Made by a program: the position numbers and the translations under genes | In this document: positions 36,601-48,269 of the stretch, piece by piece | How positions within the stretch are numbered: position 1 is the stretch's first letter | Layout: each line of letters opens with the position of its first letter | The notes under the pieces: model-generated | Seen by the model: only the letters and a program-made list of their open reading frames with translations | Databases searched by the model: none | Told to the model about the DNA's origin: nothing | NCBI GenBank assembly: GCA_030141605.1 | Contig: JAQGDQ010000554.1 | Span: 64,001 to 128,000 of the forward strand | Direction of reading: 5' to 3' | DNA: 64,000 nt | From: Tubiluchus corallicola | Lineage: Eukaryota > Priapulida > Priapulimorpha > Priapulimorphida > Tubiluchidae

Positions 36601-39600
36601 ATGTTCGTAGCTGTTTCATTCCGGACAAATACTAAGCTATCTCGGTGGTTTTGCATTCGCGTAGTTGTACTAACTTGCTGTAGTGAAGGCATAGTTTGTC
36701 TTGTAGAATTCGATACATGTGCTACATCTATAGATCCTCGGTTATTTCCAAGAACACCAGGACCAACCATGTTACAGGCAGGTATGCATCTTTATGGTGA
36801 GGGCTTTGTGGCACGTAAAGTCCTGTGTTTGTTTAGTAAACTTCTTTAATGCTTTAAGTGACAGAGCTCGTGATAATAATGAAGCAAAATATTTATTTCT
36901 CGTGCACTACTTTAATAATGTATTTTAGATTATTTAGACGTTGCACCAGTAGGTTCTATTAGAATGCTGACTTGAACATAGCAATGGCTGCCTTTTTTAT
37001 GAAACATGGTCTTTCCCGTTTATATTGAGTCTACTTTATTTGCCATATATTTCAGTTAGTATATTTACAAACTTTTATTTGGTTGTGTCAACTCTTCAAA
37101 TGAGGCTGCTATCATCATCTTGCCTAAATATATGCAGGGCCAACAAATTTGGAGTCGTTTTTTATTTTCTAAAGAATATTTTGTTAACAATAATAATAAA
37201 AGCAAATGACTCAACGGAAAAAGTGTGCTTCTTGTGGTTTTGCATTTTGGCTCCTGCTTCACAATTGACCTTTGAGTTAAGATTTAGAAACATTTTTATA
37301 CCGCCATTTGTGTTCAGAGGCTAAAAAAATTGTCACTTTTTCTCGCAAACACGGATTTAAAGATGAAGATGCTAAACCTAGGAAGTCGTCCAATGTCACC
37401 TGGTCTGGTGAGAGTTTATGTGATTATTTATTTGTGCTTTCACGAAACTGTTCCTGCTTTGCAGTGTTGCTTTTTTTCGTGTCTTGTTACCAGCGGCTCG
37501 ATTTTCTGTTCATCGAAAGCCTTTCTATTGCGACTTTTGTCTGTCTGTCAGTCTACATCTTTAACATTTTCAATTCTCTGCCTTTTCATATATCTTTCTG
37601 TATGATCTATTCTGTAGATAATTCAATAAGTTTTCTGCAAGCATGTTGAGTGGCTTTCCCATAACTTTCTGCAGTGTTTTGTGGTTTGGAGTGCTTACGT
37701 CAAATGCTTACCTGCAAAGTTTGCTAAAATTGTTTAACATCTGATGTCGTCTATATTTGAATTGTATGGCAGTGATGTACACCACTGAAATTAGGAGAAA
37801 TATATGTAAGCCATGGCCCATGTATTAAATATTGTTTGGTTTATGCTTTATATAAATTTAGGTAATCCTACTACTCTTGTCATTTGCACAACTATATAAC
37901 TGCAACAAAAGCTTGACATTGATTGGCTTTTTGAAAGAGATTTCTCAAATTGTCTATATGTCACATAGCGGTCATACGCAAATGCACTCGCATAATGCAT
38001 GTATGTACGTGCTAGTACACAGATAAGTGTTAGCACTGCTTTAACCAAGCCTTTACTCTGTTGACTTGGTCATCAATAACTTACTTACAAGAAAGAATTG
38101 AAAATGTGCCACTTGTCAAGTCTATTCCCTTGTTGAGGTAATGATGCTAGTTTCTGGTTATGCTGCTTTCGTTGCAAAACTTTTGAAGCTTCAAGCAAGT
38201 TACTGTTATGAAGAAATTTGAAGTCTTGATATCGTGATTGGGTTTTAGGATTCATACATCTTGATTGTTTCCCCGCTTGGCCAAGTTGTAACCTTGCTTT
38301 CAATGGCTACAGTTCACATCTCGTCAATTTTTTCATTGCTTTCGCTAGTTACGTTTCTTCTTCTCTGTCATGGATGAAGTGAATTAGGCATCCTTGTCTG
38401 CAGATGTGCAATATTTGTACAGTATTTATACGCATGTGTAACGTGCTAATGTGATTGCTTACAGTATTACTGTATGTGACAGCTTTGCTAGCTCTCTTGA
38501 GGCACAACATTAGTTCTAAAGTAATGGGTAAGTCTTAACCTTCATTATTTGTATGACATAAGCAGTGAGGAATATAAAATGAGTACATTACTATAAAACT
38601 TTTGTGTAGTTTTTGGAAAACACCAGCATTTGTGATGAAACAACACTTTTTTATAAGGTGTTGCTTGCCCTACATAGCTTCTTAATACAGATCATTGTTG
38701 ACTGAAGGTACAGTATGCTCGAATCTCAGTATTCAGTATTTTGGCAATTATGCTGAACAACACATAAACAGGTATGTATTAAAGACAATTTGCAGTAACT
38801 GTACTATACTACAGTTACTGTAGCACTTCATACTGTAGTGTAGTGCTTCAGTATGACCCAATACGCATACATGTACTTCTATTTTGAAGGAGATAGTCAA
38901 GTGGATGCGTCCGAACCTCAGGTTCCAGGAAGTGCGATGCCTACGCTCACCCCCGGGATGGGTCCGCTGTTCTTTGATTTCAGCAGCATTAATGCCATTA
39001 ACAGAAGCACAAGTATTGTTAAATTACATCATTTGCTTTTGCATCCGATTTCAATTGCAAAAGCTTTTGCGTGTCAATTTGATATCATTTTTGAATTGAT
39101 CTTTCTGGCTGTTTTAGTAAAATGTTGCTGCACTGCGGCTTTTATTCTCGCTTAGCAAATATCCAGAAAAGCAAATTGAAAGAGTTAAAGAGAGGGAGAG
39201 AGTAATCGAGCTTGTGCCCATTCATAGCTTCCTAATTTCGAATCCAATGCCGCTATTGCATGCTTTGCAGTCTTAAAATGAAATCATTTGTATTACAGCA
39301 AAGTCATAATCTTATAATGGAGGCAGACATTGACTATGACGAGTCTGATTAAGTGAGATTTGTTGTTTTAAGTTAAATTTTTGCTTGTGCTTTATATGTT
39401 ACTGTTCATTCTAATTACTTGCATGTTGTTATGAATTAATTTTTGCACAATTTATTGTCCATTTTGCCTTATTATCTGCTAAACTAAAATCTACATGCAC
39501 ACAAAGTTGTGAGTTAATAAGTTCTGACGGAGAGAGAACTGTAGCTCAGCATGCACCCTGGGCACCACATTTAAATTTTTTTCAATTCATATGCACTCTT

Positions 39601-42600
39601 TATCGTATCTTTTGATGCTGGAAGTCAATGATTTTGTTAAAAGTAACAGTGTATTTAAACTGTATTTACTATAAGCAACTTTTTTAGAGACTTTGTTTGG
39701 AATAAAATTTTTACTTGTTTATGTACAGTATTATTCGTCAAATACAAAATATAATTTCCTTTAAGAATCTGCTCTTGCAGTTTTTCATAAGTACATAAAT
39801 ACATTTTTGCATAATGCAGAAATTAGTTAACAAATTTTGACAATCTCTCTCAACTATTTTTGTATCTCTATCTTTCAGTCATTTGTGCTAAATTTATGGA
39901 CATTATTTTTTGTCCAGTTTGTCGGGAAAGTCCTGCCAATTACATATCAAGTTTTTAGTGTCTTCAGTCAATTTTAGTGGCAAGTCCACTCACACAGCTC
40001 AAGTTTTGATACACTGTGCATTTGTGCTTGGTATTTGAAACAAAACATTACTGAATGCGTATTTATTATAAATTTTGGCTGATATGTATTTTACAGTTGC
40101 TTTGCAGAAAATTTTGCTGCTTGTTTCATGGAAATGCATGTATGGAAATAGGCTATATTTCATTAATAATATTACTTCTGCATTGATGTTAGGAAATTGT
40201 GTAGAATATTGATTAGTTTCCATTTAATGTTTCCGGTTTTGTCGTTTTCTCGAGATTAAATTAATTAAATTCAACTGATGTACTTAGCAGCTTAAATATT
40301 ACGAGTATTTTATTATTTTAACTAATTTCTAAATTAATGAAAGAGCATCAGCTTAAAGAGCAAAGATTATTTTATTATTTGGGCAAAGAGAAGATACTGT
40401 TAGCTTTAGTATTTTAAGATTATTTTCTTCTAGTAGAGGATTAAATGTTCCATTTAACCTGTTTTAAGGTTGCAAAGACTAAATTTTGTCATGGTACATT
40501 CTCTAGTTTGGACTTAAACCTTCTTTTATTCAAACAATTTTGTAATTTGTGCTGACGTACATTATTGGTGATGCAAAAGCAGTGTTGAAGTTTTAATGTT
40601 TCCTAAGTTTGTGTTATTGCCTTTTTGTAATAATGCTTGTAACATTTTATCACAAAAATTTCTGTCCAGATATACTATTAAGTAATACAAGTGGGTTTAG
40701 TGTTAGTTTGTTTATTTTTGTATATTGTTTATTTTTGTATAATTAATATAAGTTTATATTCATCACCTCATTTTAAATCATCATTTGCTGCGGCAGAATC
40801 TTTTAACTGATTTGATTTGTCGCAGTGGGTATGACACCATTGTCGTCACCATGGCCACCATCCATAGAAGCTGCAAGACCGTTGGATGTTTTTATCAGTT
40901 ACAGACGATCGTCAGGCTCTCAACTTGCAAGGTTTATATTTACTTATTGAAACAGTTAGAACAGTTTTGAATAATGTCCTGTAAACGGAAAATAAGTTGT
41001 GAGTCAATTTAACTTCTACCACTGCTAACTGACCTTCTAGAAAAGTGATGTCATTTAATCACTGGAACTCATTATTTTACTTCATTATATCAGGTACCTG
41101 CTCATACAGAGCAAAATTTATACTTCCACCCCTATAAAAGGAAAACAAATTTTTACAGGTGGAGTGTATTAACGCTGACTTCAGTATAAAAAACAGTGAC
41201 AGTGGCAGCTAGGCGGGGTCTTATATAAGATGTTTAAAGTGAACAAGCTAAAAAATTCTTTGACGAGACATAGTCTATACTATGCTGTATCAGGTTAGCA
41301 TAGCATACGACCTGGATTTGTCTATTGAGTTGGGAAATTATTATATCTATTAGCACATTGCAGAAAATCGGATGAAGATCGGGCTACTGTTGTGAACTAT
41401 GGGGTGGGGAATAACTGAGTGGTTGTGATGTGCACTTAGCAAGTTAAATAAACTACACTGATCCTGGTCATTAAATGATAGGGTGTCCACATAGAAAGCT
41501 ACTTCTAATCGGTTTCTTCTGCCGTGTTGCTTTGGCAATTTACCTTGTTGCAGGAGGATGTAAATACACATTTCAAAATAGGCTTCCTTTATTCTGCTTA
41601 ATTTAAGCCACATACTTAAAAAATCACAAACTAAACTGTCAAACGTAGACCAAATGCTGGGCAACCAGAGTAAACCAAGTCAAAACTCGACGGGGTCCAT
41701 TTTCTGTAAATTTTTTGTTTTAAGTAGTTAAGTAACATTTTGTTGGTCAAAGTGCAATATGAAATTTAGCTAAACTTTCTTATTTTTATTGTAGTCTGTT
41801 GAAAGTTCACCTGCAGTTGCGAGGTTTTCGAGTTTTCATCGATGTTGAGCGTTTGGAAGCTGGTAAATTTGACATGAACTTGCTGACGAGCATAAAGAGC
41901 TCTAAGAACTTTGTACTAGTGCTGACACATAGGGCTCTGGATAGGTGTATTCAAGATCACGATTGTAAAGATTGGGTGCACAAGGTAAACAGAAACTTTT
42001 TAAATGTTATGCTGCTTCCACCCAGTTATACATGTCGTGCTACTGATGGAGGTATTAGAGTTGGTGGATTGGCAACTGCTTAGTCGTGACTTCTGCATAT
42101 TTTACTGTAAAGATATAAGTTTTTTTTGTGTATAACTGTCATACTGATCAGAAAGGAAATGCACATTACATCTTAGTGAATGAAAAATTGAGGATTATTT
42201 TCTATAGTACCAAATTATTGATAGATTTGCTGATGTCATTGGCATTGCTAATAGCTAAACTAAATATCAGCAATAATGTAGCAATGGTTTTACAACAAAG
42301 TGTATGGTGGCACTTTTAGCCAAGATTATTCGAGTTAAAGAAGTAACGCATAGTTATTTTAAACCTGTGCTTAGTCATTTTTAATGCAGTTAAGTTGATA
42401 AACACGTGATTTATCAGGGCCGCAGTCAACAGTTGAAAAGAATTGTGAGGAATAAGTTCAAATATCAATGTACACATGATGATTCCATGGATTTTTTTAT
42501 GAGGAAACTTGAACTTATTAAGTCGAATGAATTTCAAGTTCAAAATTGTTGAAACTAGATGGCGTTTGTAATAGCTGTAGTTATTTATACTGGTGACATG

Positions 42601-44627
42601 GCAATTGATACTTTATGCTTCATTCTAACAATTTTGTTTTGGTAACTTCTGGATGTAATTTTATTAAATTATAAATTAATGACCCTAATTCAGTTTGTTG
42701 AAGAAACAACGTGTGACATTTCAAAGTGTAGTACAGGAGTAAAAAGAATTTGGTTTATGTTGAGTCTGAGTCCATAACATCATATTTTACACATTTTTTT
42801 CTGTGTAGGAAGTGCGTACAGCTCTAGAATGTGACTGTAGCATAATTCCAGTCCTGGACGGCTTTGAATGGCCCGAGGCAGATGCTCTGCCAGAAGACAT
42901 GAGAGCAGTGTGCTACTTTAACGGGATACGGTAATTATGACGCATTAGAGAGTTTCTCCTACAATTGTAAAATACTTTGGCGACTGTGGCAACTGCATTG
43001 ACGTCGCGTCATGTGTATCTCATGTCGCGATGATCATAGACCAGAATTATCTACACTGTACAGTTTTACAATGATAAGCTGACACTAGAACTTTTACAGT
43101 CAGTATTTACGGGATTTGTAGTATTTCGAGCTAGGTGGACTTTAATTTGTATCAGTCTGTTTTTTTACCTTGTTCTCTACTGTCAAAGGTATTTCATCAA
43201 AAATACATCAGTAGAGTCATGGGTGTAGCAAAATGCACTTTTGCGTTGTAGGATGATTCTGACTGACTCTGGTGATATTGTTTCCGATTCAGAATTCTTC
43301 ACTGTTTGACTGAAACTACATGCAGAACTCAGCACAGCTTATTTATTTTGCAGGAAAGTTAGAACATCTTGTACAGGTCTAAAGATACGAGGCTAAAGTT
43401 CATATTTTATGTTGACTATTTATCTCGGACTGTCATTGTTGGTACTAGCTGTACTAACATAAAATGTTTGTGAATTAAGCAAATCTTTGGACTGTCAAGT
43501 AATTGTTTACACACTATACTTATGTTTCAGATGTAGATTTTGACCAATAGGTATAATTTTGTCACCCTTTAAGCTGGAATGTGTGGAATGTGTGTCCAAA
43601 GTTCTGCAAGTTTGTTTGTTTTTGCTATAGTAAGAGAATATTGTAACATCCAGAAATAGTTGCAGTTTGTCATTCGACATCTTTTGAAGTTACTGTCAGT
43701 ATTATTTATTCTGCACAATTATACTTGGCTACAAAACTGTGGGGTTTTTAAAAGAAAAGATAATACAATATCATGCAGCAGTGAGCCTCCATCTTCAACC
43801 AGTAATCTGATAAAATTAGAATGTCCTAGACTTAAAAATATTTTTTAGTGTAGCTTGACTTTGGCCCTATTGGTTTCAATTTCTGATGAATGACAACAAA
43901 AAATTACTTCTATCAAAATAATATTTGCAAAGCCCAAAAATATGACTATAAGGAAACAAATGTAACTGACTGGTTTATCAGTTGAGCAATCTTGGCCTTG
44001 ATATAAATACTTTGTGATTACAGCCAATTTTAGTTAAAATAGTCAGTCAAAACAAACATTCCGTCTCAGAACTGGTCCTCTCTACTTGTTCATTAAAATT
44101 ACTACTTTGCAGTCCTGGTCCAGCTAGAAGCTTAGAAACAAATTTTAACTTGAGCCAGGCAAACATAACGCTTACAGCCATGATAACTCTTGCTTAATTA
44201 AAGCATTACTGATTAGTGTGTCTAAGAAACTAAAGCTATTCTCAAATCTGTCATTCTTCAGTTGACTTAACTCTTCGTAATGCTATTGGTCTTAATTTTC
44301 ATTTAATTTGAAGAACAAAAAGTGAATTGGTATGTTCTTTTTAGGTGGATACATGACTATCAAGAAGCCTGCGTGGACAAACTCGAACGATTTCTGAAAG
44401 GAGAACTCAATCCTAAAACTGATCTACAAATCAGTAACAGACACATGAATATTCACGGGGCTCCAACAGCTGCTCTTCCGGAACCGTCACGTGGGAGCAC
44501 AAATAGTAGTGCCAGCAACGAAGGCAGTGCTGTGCCGATGCCCTGGATATCGCTTCCCAATGACGAACGGGATGATGTGGATGAGAAAAACACGGAGAAA
44601 ACTTCGAAAGTCAACGGAGCATTATAG
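27617..44627 (+). CDS. SARM1: SARM1: ARM-SAM-SAM-TIR NAD+ hydrolase, complete coding region
   Basis: SARM1 is the NAD+-cleaving executioner of axon degeneration and a TIR adaptor. Its ARM domain senses NAD+/NMN, the SAM domains form the octamer and the TIR domain is the enzyme. Core coding exons, read by phase: 27617-27747, 30350-31568, 32433-32609, 33511-33635, 34955-35084, 36122-36239, 40826-40931, 41795-41984, 42809-42930, 44345-44627. All have AG/GT borders and matching phases, giving 866 codons and TAG. The ATG at 27,617 is the first in frame: TGA lies at 27,608, so upstream bases are 5' UTR after an acceptor at 27,597. ARM is at about residues 110-490, SAM1 496-560, SAM2 566-632 and TIR 648-790. 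Catalytic Glu690 (LEAGKF) is present. No obvious mitochondrial presequence is seen, unlike human SARM1. Three optional exons add up to 96 codons before the TIR domain. The C-terminal tail after the TIR is about 75 residues of low complexity. Confidence 0.93.
30050..30073. repeat. (AT)n microsatellite in SARM1 intron 1
   Basis: Twelve AT units about 275 bp before the acceptor of exon 2. Confidence 0.85.
30350..31568 (+). CDS. SARM1: SARM1 exon 2: Ser-rich leader and ARM domain
   Basis: This 1,219-bp exon carries nearly the whole autoinhibitory ARM domain. It enters after TTTTCCAG, completing an Arg codon split AG|A, and ends at GAT|GTAAGT in phase 0. A Ser/Gly-rich leader precedes the repeats ([19 protein letters not shown]). 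Characteristic runs include [14 protein letters not shown] and [18 protein letters not shown], which match the SARM1 ARM core. The open frame reads on past the donor to 31,637, but that tail is intron; the true continuation, [17 protein letters not shown], is the exon at 32,433. Confidence 0.93.
35480..35641 (+). repeat. (CAA/CAG)n trinucleotide repeat in SARM1 intron between the two SAM2 exons
   Basis: About 54 trinucleotides, mostly CAA with interspersed CAG, AGT and AAT, lie 400 bp downstream of the donor at 35,085. All three frames on each strand stay open (poly-Asn, Thr, Gln or Leu, Cys), but these are repeat artefacts, not exons: no splice phase fits and the SAM2 exons join without it. 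Confidence 0.9.
36707..36781 (+). other. Candidate SARM1 linker exon A (75 nt, phase 1/1)
   Basis: The acceptor is CTTGTAG and the donor is GCAG|GTATGC. Entered in phase 1 from the SAM2 exon it reads [20 protein letters not shown] and on without a stop, then leaves in phase 1. Its length is a multiple of three, so it can be kept or skipped. The peptide is Pro-rich, with no domain. Support is splice borders and phase only. Confidence 0.5.
37318..37407 (+). other. Candidate SARM1 linker exon B (90 nt, phase 1/1)
   Basis: The acceptor has a good pyrimidine context (TTTTTATACCGCCATTTGTG, then TTCAG) and the donor is TCTG|GTGAGA. In phase 1 it reads [20 protein letters not shown] and then a basic/Ser stretch, leaving in phase 1. 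The 30-residue peptide is strongly basic, with several Ser/Thr next to Lys/Arg that could be phosphorylated. It has the best splice sites of the three optional exons. Confidence 0.6.
38793..38855 (+). promoter_or_regulatory. Two consecutive inverted repeats in the intron just before SARM1 exon C
   Basis: CAGTAACTGTA (38,793-38,803) pairs with TACAGTTACTG (38,810-38,820) across a 6-base loop. Right after it CATACTG (38,829-38,835) pairs with CAGTATG (38,849-38,855), with AGCACT/AGTGCT interleaved. The pair ends 34 bases before the exon C acceptor and could fold in the pre-mRNA and affect its use. The function is inferred. Confidence 0.35.
38890..39012 (+). other. Candidate SARM1 linker exon C (123 nt, phase 1/1)
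   Basis: The acceptor is TTCTATTTTGAAG and the donor is CACAA|GTATTG, with an alternative donor ATGG|GTCCGC at about 38,961. In phase 1 it reads [20 protein letters not shown] and continues Pro/Gly-rich to phase 1 out. The segment has markedly more GC and CpG than flanking intron, as coding exons of this gene do. The donor is weak, so the right border is uncertain. Confidence 0.5.
40826..42930 (+). CDS. SARM1: SARM1 TIR-domain exons (three)
   Basis: Exons 40826-40931, 41795-41984 and 42809-42930 hold the TIR core. Box 1 reads [16 protein letters not shown]. The BB loop and catalytic region read [16 protein letters not shown], with the catalytic Glu codon at 41,856-41,858. [16 protein letters not shown] and [12 protein letters not shown] follow. 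The last core residues ([20 protein letters not shown]) are in the final exon from 44,345. Every residue run that is invariant in animal SARM1 TIR domains that I can recall is present, so NADase activity is expected. Confidence 0.92.
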
Positions 44628-47094
44628 CAGTTACTTAAGTTGTTTTTTGGTTGTGTTAAGCGCTTTTAGGCCTACCTAAAATGTGTTAAACATAGTGCTT
44701 ATAATTGCTCAATAAATAATAGTCATTTAGGCACAGAATCGTTGCCGCCTAGAAAAAGATTGTTTTTAAAAAAATTTTCTATGTTTAGTTAAATTAATGG
44801 TAATCAATTTTGTGTATTAGTGATACAGCCTTACGGCATTATCCCTGGACTATGCCCTAAATGAAATTATTATTATTATAAAGCATTAGTTGCTCTGATA
44901 ATATGCCACTGTATCTATTTATATCTATATGTAATTATTCTGTAGTTTAGCAGTGTTATTTATAAACTGTAAACTGTTTGTGTGCTGGTTAGTATAGTAA
45001 TTGTTTATACTGAGTGTTATAGCAGCTACTCAAGTTGATCCATAAATGTTGTAATGGCTTTTATACTAAAATGTGATCCTGTTTATTTTATGTGGGTGTG
45101 GTGTATGCTTGAAAATGTGATTACTTTGTAGTTTTATATTATTACCGAAACCATTGGAAGGAATAGTTTCCTGTCACAGACAATTCCGTAGAATTGTCTC
45201 GCATTGGTTGGTAGTTTTGGTTGCAATGCAAAATGTATTTTGTATTAAAGTGTCATCATTAGAGCTATTGCTGTATTCTTAATGTAACCTCTCGTAGTTT
45301 AATAAATCTATTTAGGATTTGGTACTTTTCAGCCCCATCCTAACATCAACAAGCTATTCTTGTAGCACAAAATGTCAAACAATAGTCTTTACTTAGGTGC
45401 CTGATTGCTTGTTCGAGGCATACGTCCGTGTCTGACACAGAGACTAAGCTTCATTTCAGTCGAATTAGTTTTATGAATTATGTGCATTTCAAATGCGTAC
45501 TTGTATTAGAACAAGACCAGTAATCAATAGTAGTGTCTATTTACCATGTGTATTCAGGTATTGATGATTTCAAGTATATCCTGAGAAAGTGAATGTTATA
45601 CAGCACTGCTTTTGACATCATGCTCTGAAAGTTGAGATTATTTACTAATTTTTCCTTGACCAGATTGACCTATTGAGATTACTTCATAATTTTATCAATG
45701 AGTAGCTTTTTTCACTCGGTAGTTAGATACTTTTTTATTTCATTGTTTATTGCAAAAGCGGTCACAGTCGATTTCTGATATTAGTGTAAGATTGAAGCAA
45801 ACAACTACTTGACGAAGTTTCGCATGAGTAGATTTACGGTGGAGAAAAACTTTAATCAGCTAAACAAAATGTATTCTTATAGGTAGCTATTGGCAGGATG
45901 CGTAGCCATTAGCGAGGATTTGTGTACGTTGACATACGAGTTTTGAAAAGTAAAGAGTGTATGTATGTGTGGTGTCTGTCATTCTATTGCACTTTGTATA
46001 CTGGTACAATCGCAGCTGGACTGCTGGCAACTTTGAGTAATCATGTTTATGTATTTCAGTTTTCAGTGTAAGTCCTATAAATAATGTAACTGTTATTATT
46101 AATATTATGTACTGTAAATGTTATGCTAGACACTAATCTTTGAACAATGCTGTGAACAGGCTGGAATATATTAATTTGAACAAAGTACCTTTTAGTGTAA
46201 ACTGAGAAAACATTGTATTGGTTTGAAAGGGAAGGTCGGACAAAACTGCCACGAAACTGATGTTTATGTAATAAATATAACTTACAATTTTATGTGTTGC
46301 ATGCAAAATTCATTATAAGAGTATCTAATTTGAAAACTTACAAATCTCAAAGACCAGATGTGAATACTGTAACACGGTGAATTTTAATAAATCAAGGGGA
46401 ATTAGTGTCGCAAAGGGCATTCTCTTACAGTATAAGGAGATTAAAATTACTAAGACTTTTCTATCTCCTAACAGAAATCATCGTATAGATTAGATTTGTG
46501 TTAGTAGATGAATTTGCAGTGTCTTTGATATATACATTTTCAATTCACCAATTTTCCTGTTCAGTCAAAAGCAAAAATTATTAGTTCACCATCTGATTAC
46601 TCTACTGACTGAAACTCTAGCTGTAAATTATTTGTTTGAACATTAAAATTAAATTACTTTGCTGCTGTTATTCATATCAAGCCATTAATTATTAATAATG
46701 TTGTTTTTCAGTGCCGTCCTGTTTTGAAATTATTGTTGACCTAAATTTATGTTGTGGTTTTTTGTGTTAATTGCGCTTGATTTTCTTAGAGCAATGCTTA
46801 AATATACAATAATGAATTATACTGTTTACTAAACTGGCATTTATTTTCTTTTTGTCATCGATGTATTTATTATGCATATAAAATTGACTATTGAGTTATT
46901 TGTTACATGTCAATTTTAAATTTTATTACTTTGGTAACAAATACTAGAAAAAAAATTATTGAAGATAAACTAGGCCATCAAATATGAAAAAATAACATAG
47001 TCATTATAAACTAGAACATTAAAAACTAAAATATGAAGAAAACAGATGAATTAAGAATACAATAGCACAGGTGATAAGAATAGTAACAACAACA
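44628..47094. other. SARM1 3' UTR and 3' flank
   Basis: Candidate polyadenylation hexamers AATAAA lie at 44,711-44,716 and 45,301-45,306. At 44,820-44,880 the string CCCTGGACTATGCCCTAAAT followed by GAAATTATTATTATTAT resembles a LINE 3' tail, too short to classify. No other gene was recognised. Confidence 0.55.
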
Positions 47095-47435
47095 AAAAAC
47101 TCCCACAAATAAGGACACAACATTTCAAACTACCACTGTAGTTCTTTTTCAGGTGAACAAAGAAAGGACGAAAAGAAAAAATCAAGGAATTACCAGAACT
47201 GCTGAACTAATTTTTTGGGGAGGGAAGATTTTATACTTCAGATCTATGTTCTTTCTGAATGTTTGCATCCTTTTTAGTGTGATATCTTTTCTATGTGTTA
47301 ATAATACAACAAAACTTAGTCCAATAGTTTTACTAATCCCTTGTGATTTTTCTCTTTTTTGTCCTTTCTTTATTCACTTGAACTAAAGAGATCATTTTAA
47401 ACATTGTACCCCTTCTTATTTTGTGAATTATGATA
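47095..47435. mobile_element. Foldback element with long imperfect terminal inverted repeats
   Basis: The left arm AGGTGAACAAAGAAAGGACG (from 47,151) and its continuation to about 47,193 are matched, inverted, by 47,334-47,380 (CTTTCTTTATTCACTTG region). Identity is roughly 80-85 % over about 43 bases. Weaker pairing continues outward (CACAAATAAG near 47,104 with CTTATTTTGTG near 47,419). The ~140-bp spacer is non-coding. This is typical of a palindromic MITE; the exact ends and the target duplication are unclear. Confidence 0.5.
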
Positions 47436-48269
47436 ATTTTTTTATGAATTAGGTTACAAAAATAAGAATAATTGAAACATGACTAACGATGACTATTATA
47501 TGACTCATAAGAATAAAATAAGACTATTAGGAATAATTAAAATATAAACGTAGTACCCGTAATACAATGTAACACCCGTGAGTCTCAGTATTATGCTTGA
47601 TTTATATCACCTGGAAAAACAGTACAATATAATATAATTATATTTGGCGAACCTGCTGGGGACTTAGAAAATGGTCTCTATAACCGAGGTAGTCTATAAG
47701 CATATGTGACTAATCATGTGCATGTGACTATTACATAGATGGACAAACATGTATCAAGAATAAGTATACAAAGTGCGGATGTATCACTTGATGAAACATG
47801 CAGTACGTTTTCTGCATACTACGTAAAACAGCTGGCTGACAAGCCGCTGATCACGTGACTCATTGTTTTTATATACAGTAGTAAACAAGATGATCTTTCA
47901 ACACAACATATTAACTACTCTGCATCCTGTATACTCAACAACTTTGTTGCTGTACCAGGAATGTCCGGGTAAGTTTAACAGTAAATTAATTTGCAAACAG
48001 CAGGAAAATGCAAAGTACACACTAAAAACTTACAAATATAGTGCAGTGCCAACAATGGGGCTAGCCAAAAAGTCTGCAATACCCAATAACCAAGTTCACT
48101 GTATTCAAAGCTATTGTAGTTAAATAAAAGCTGAAAGTTTGTTCATTTTTTGAGTTCGCATTACCCGTATGTATGCTATAAACCATGTTCGCTATAATGG
48201 TGTCATACTGTACATGTGCATTTTTCAATTAATAGGTTGATGTACTTTAATTTTATATCTCCATCTTCA
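47436..48269. other. Convergent intergenic region between SARM1 and the transaminase
   Basis: AT-rich sequence with no recognised gene. The + strand frame at 47,863-48,123 shows no family motif. Confidence 0.5.
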
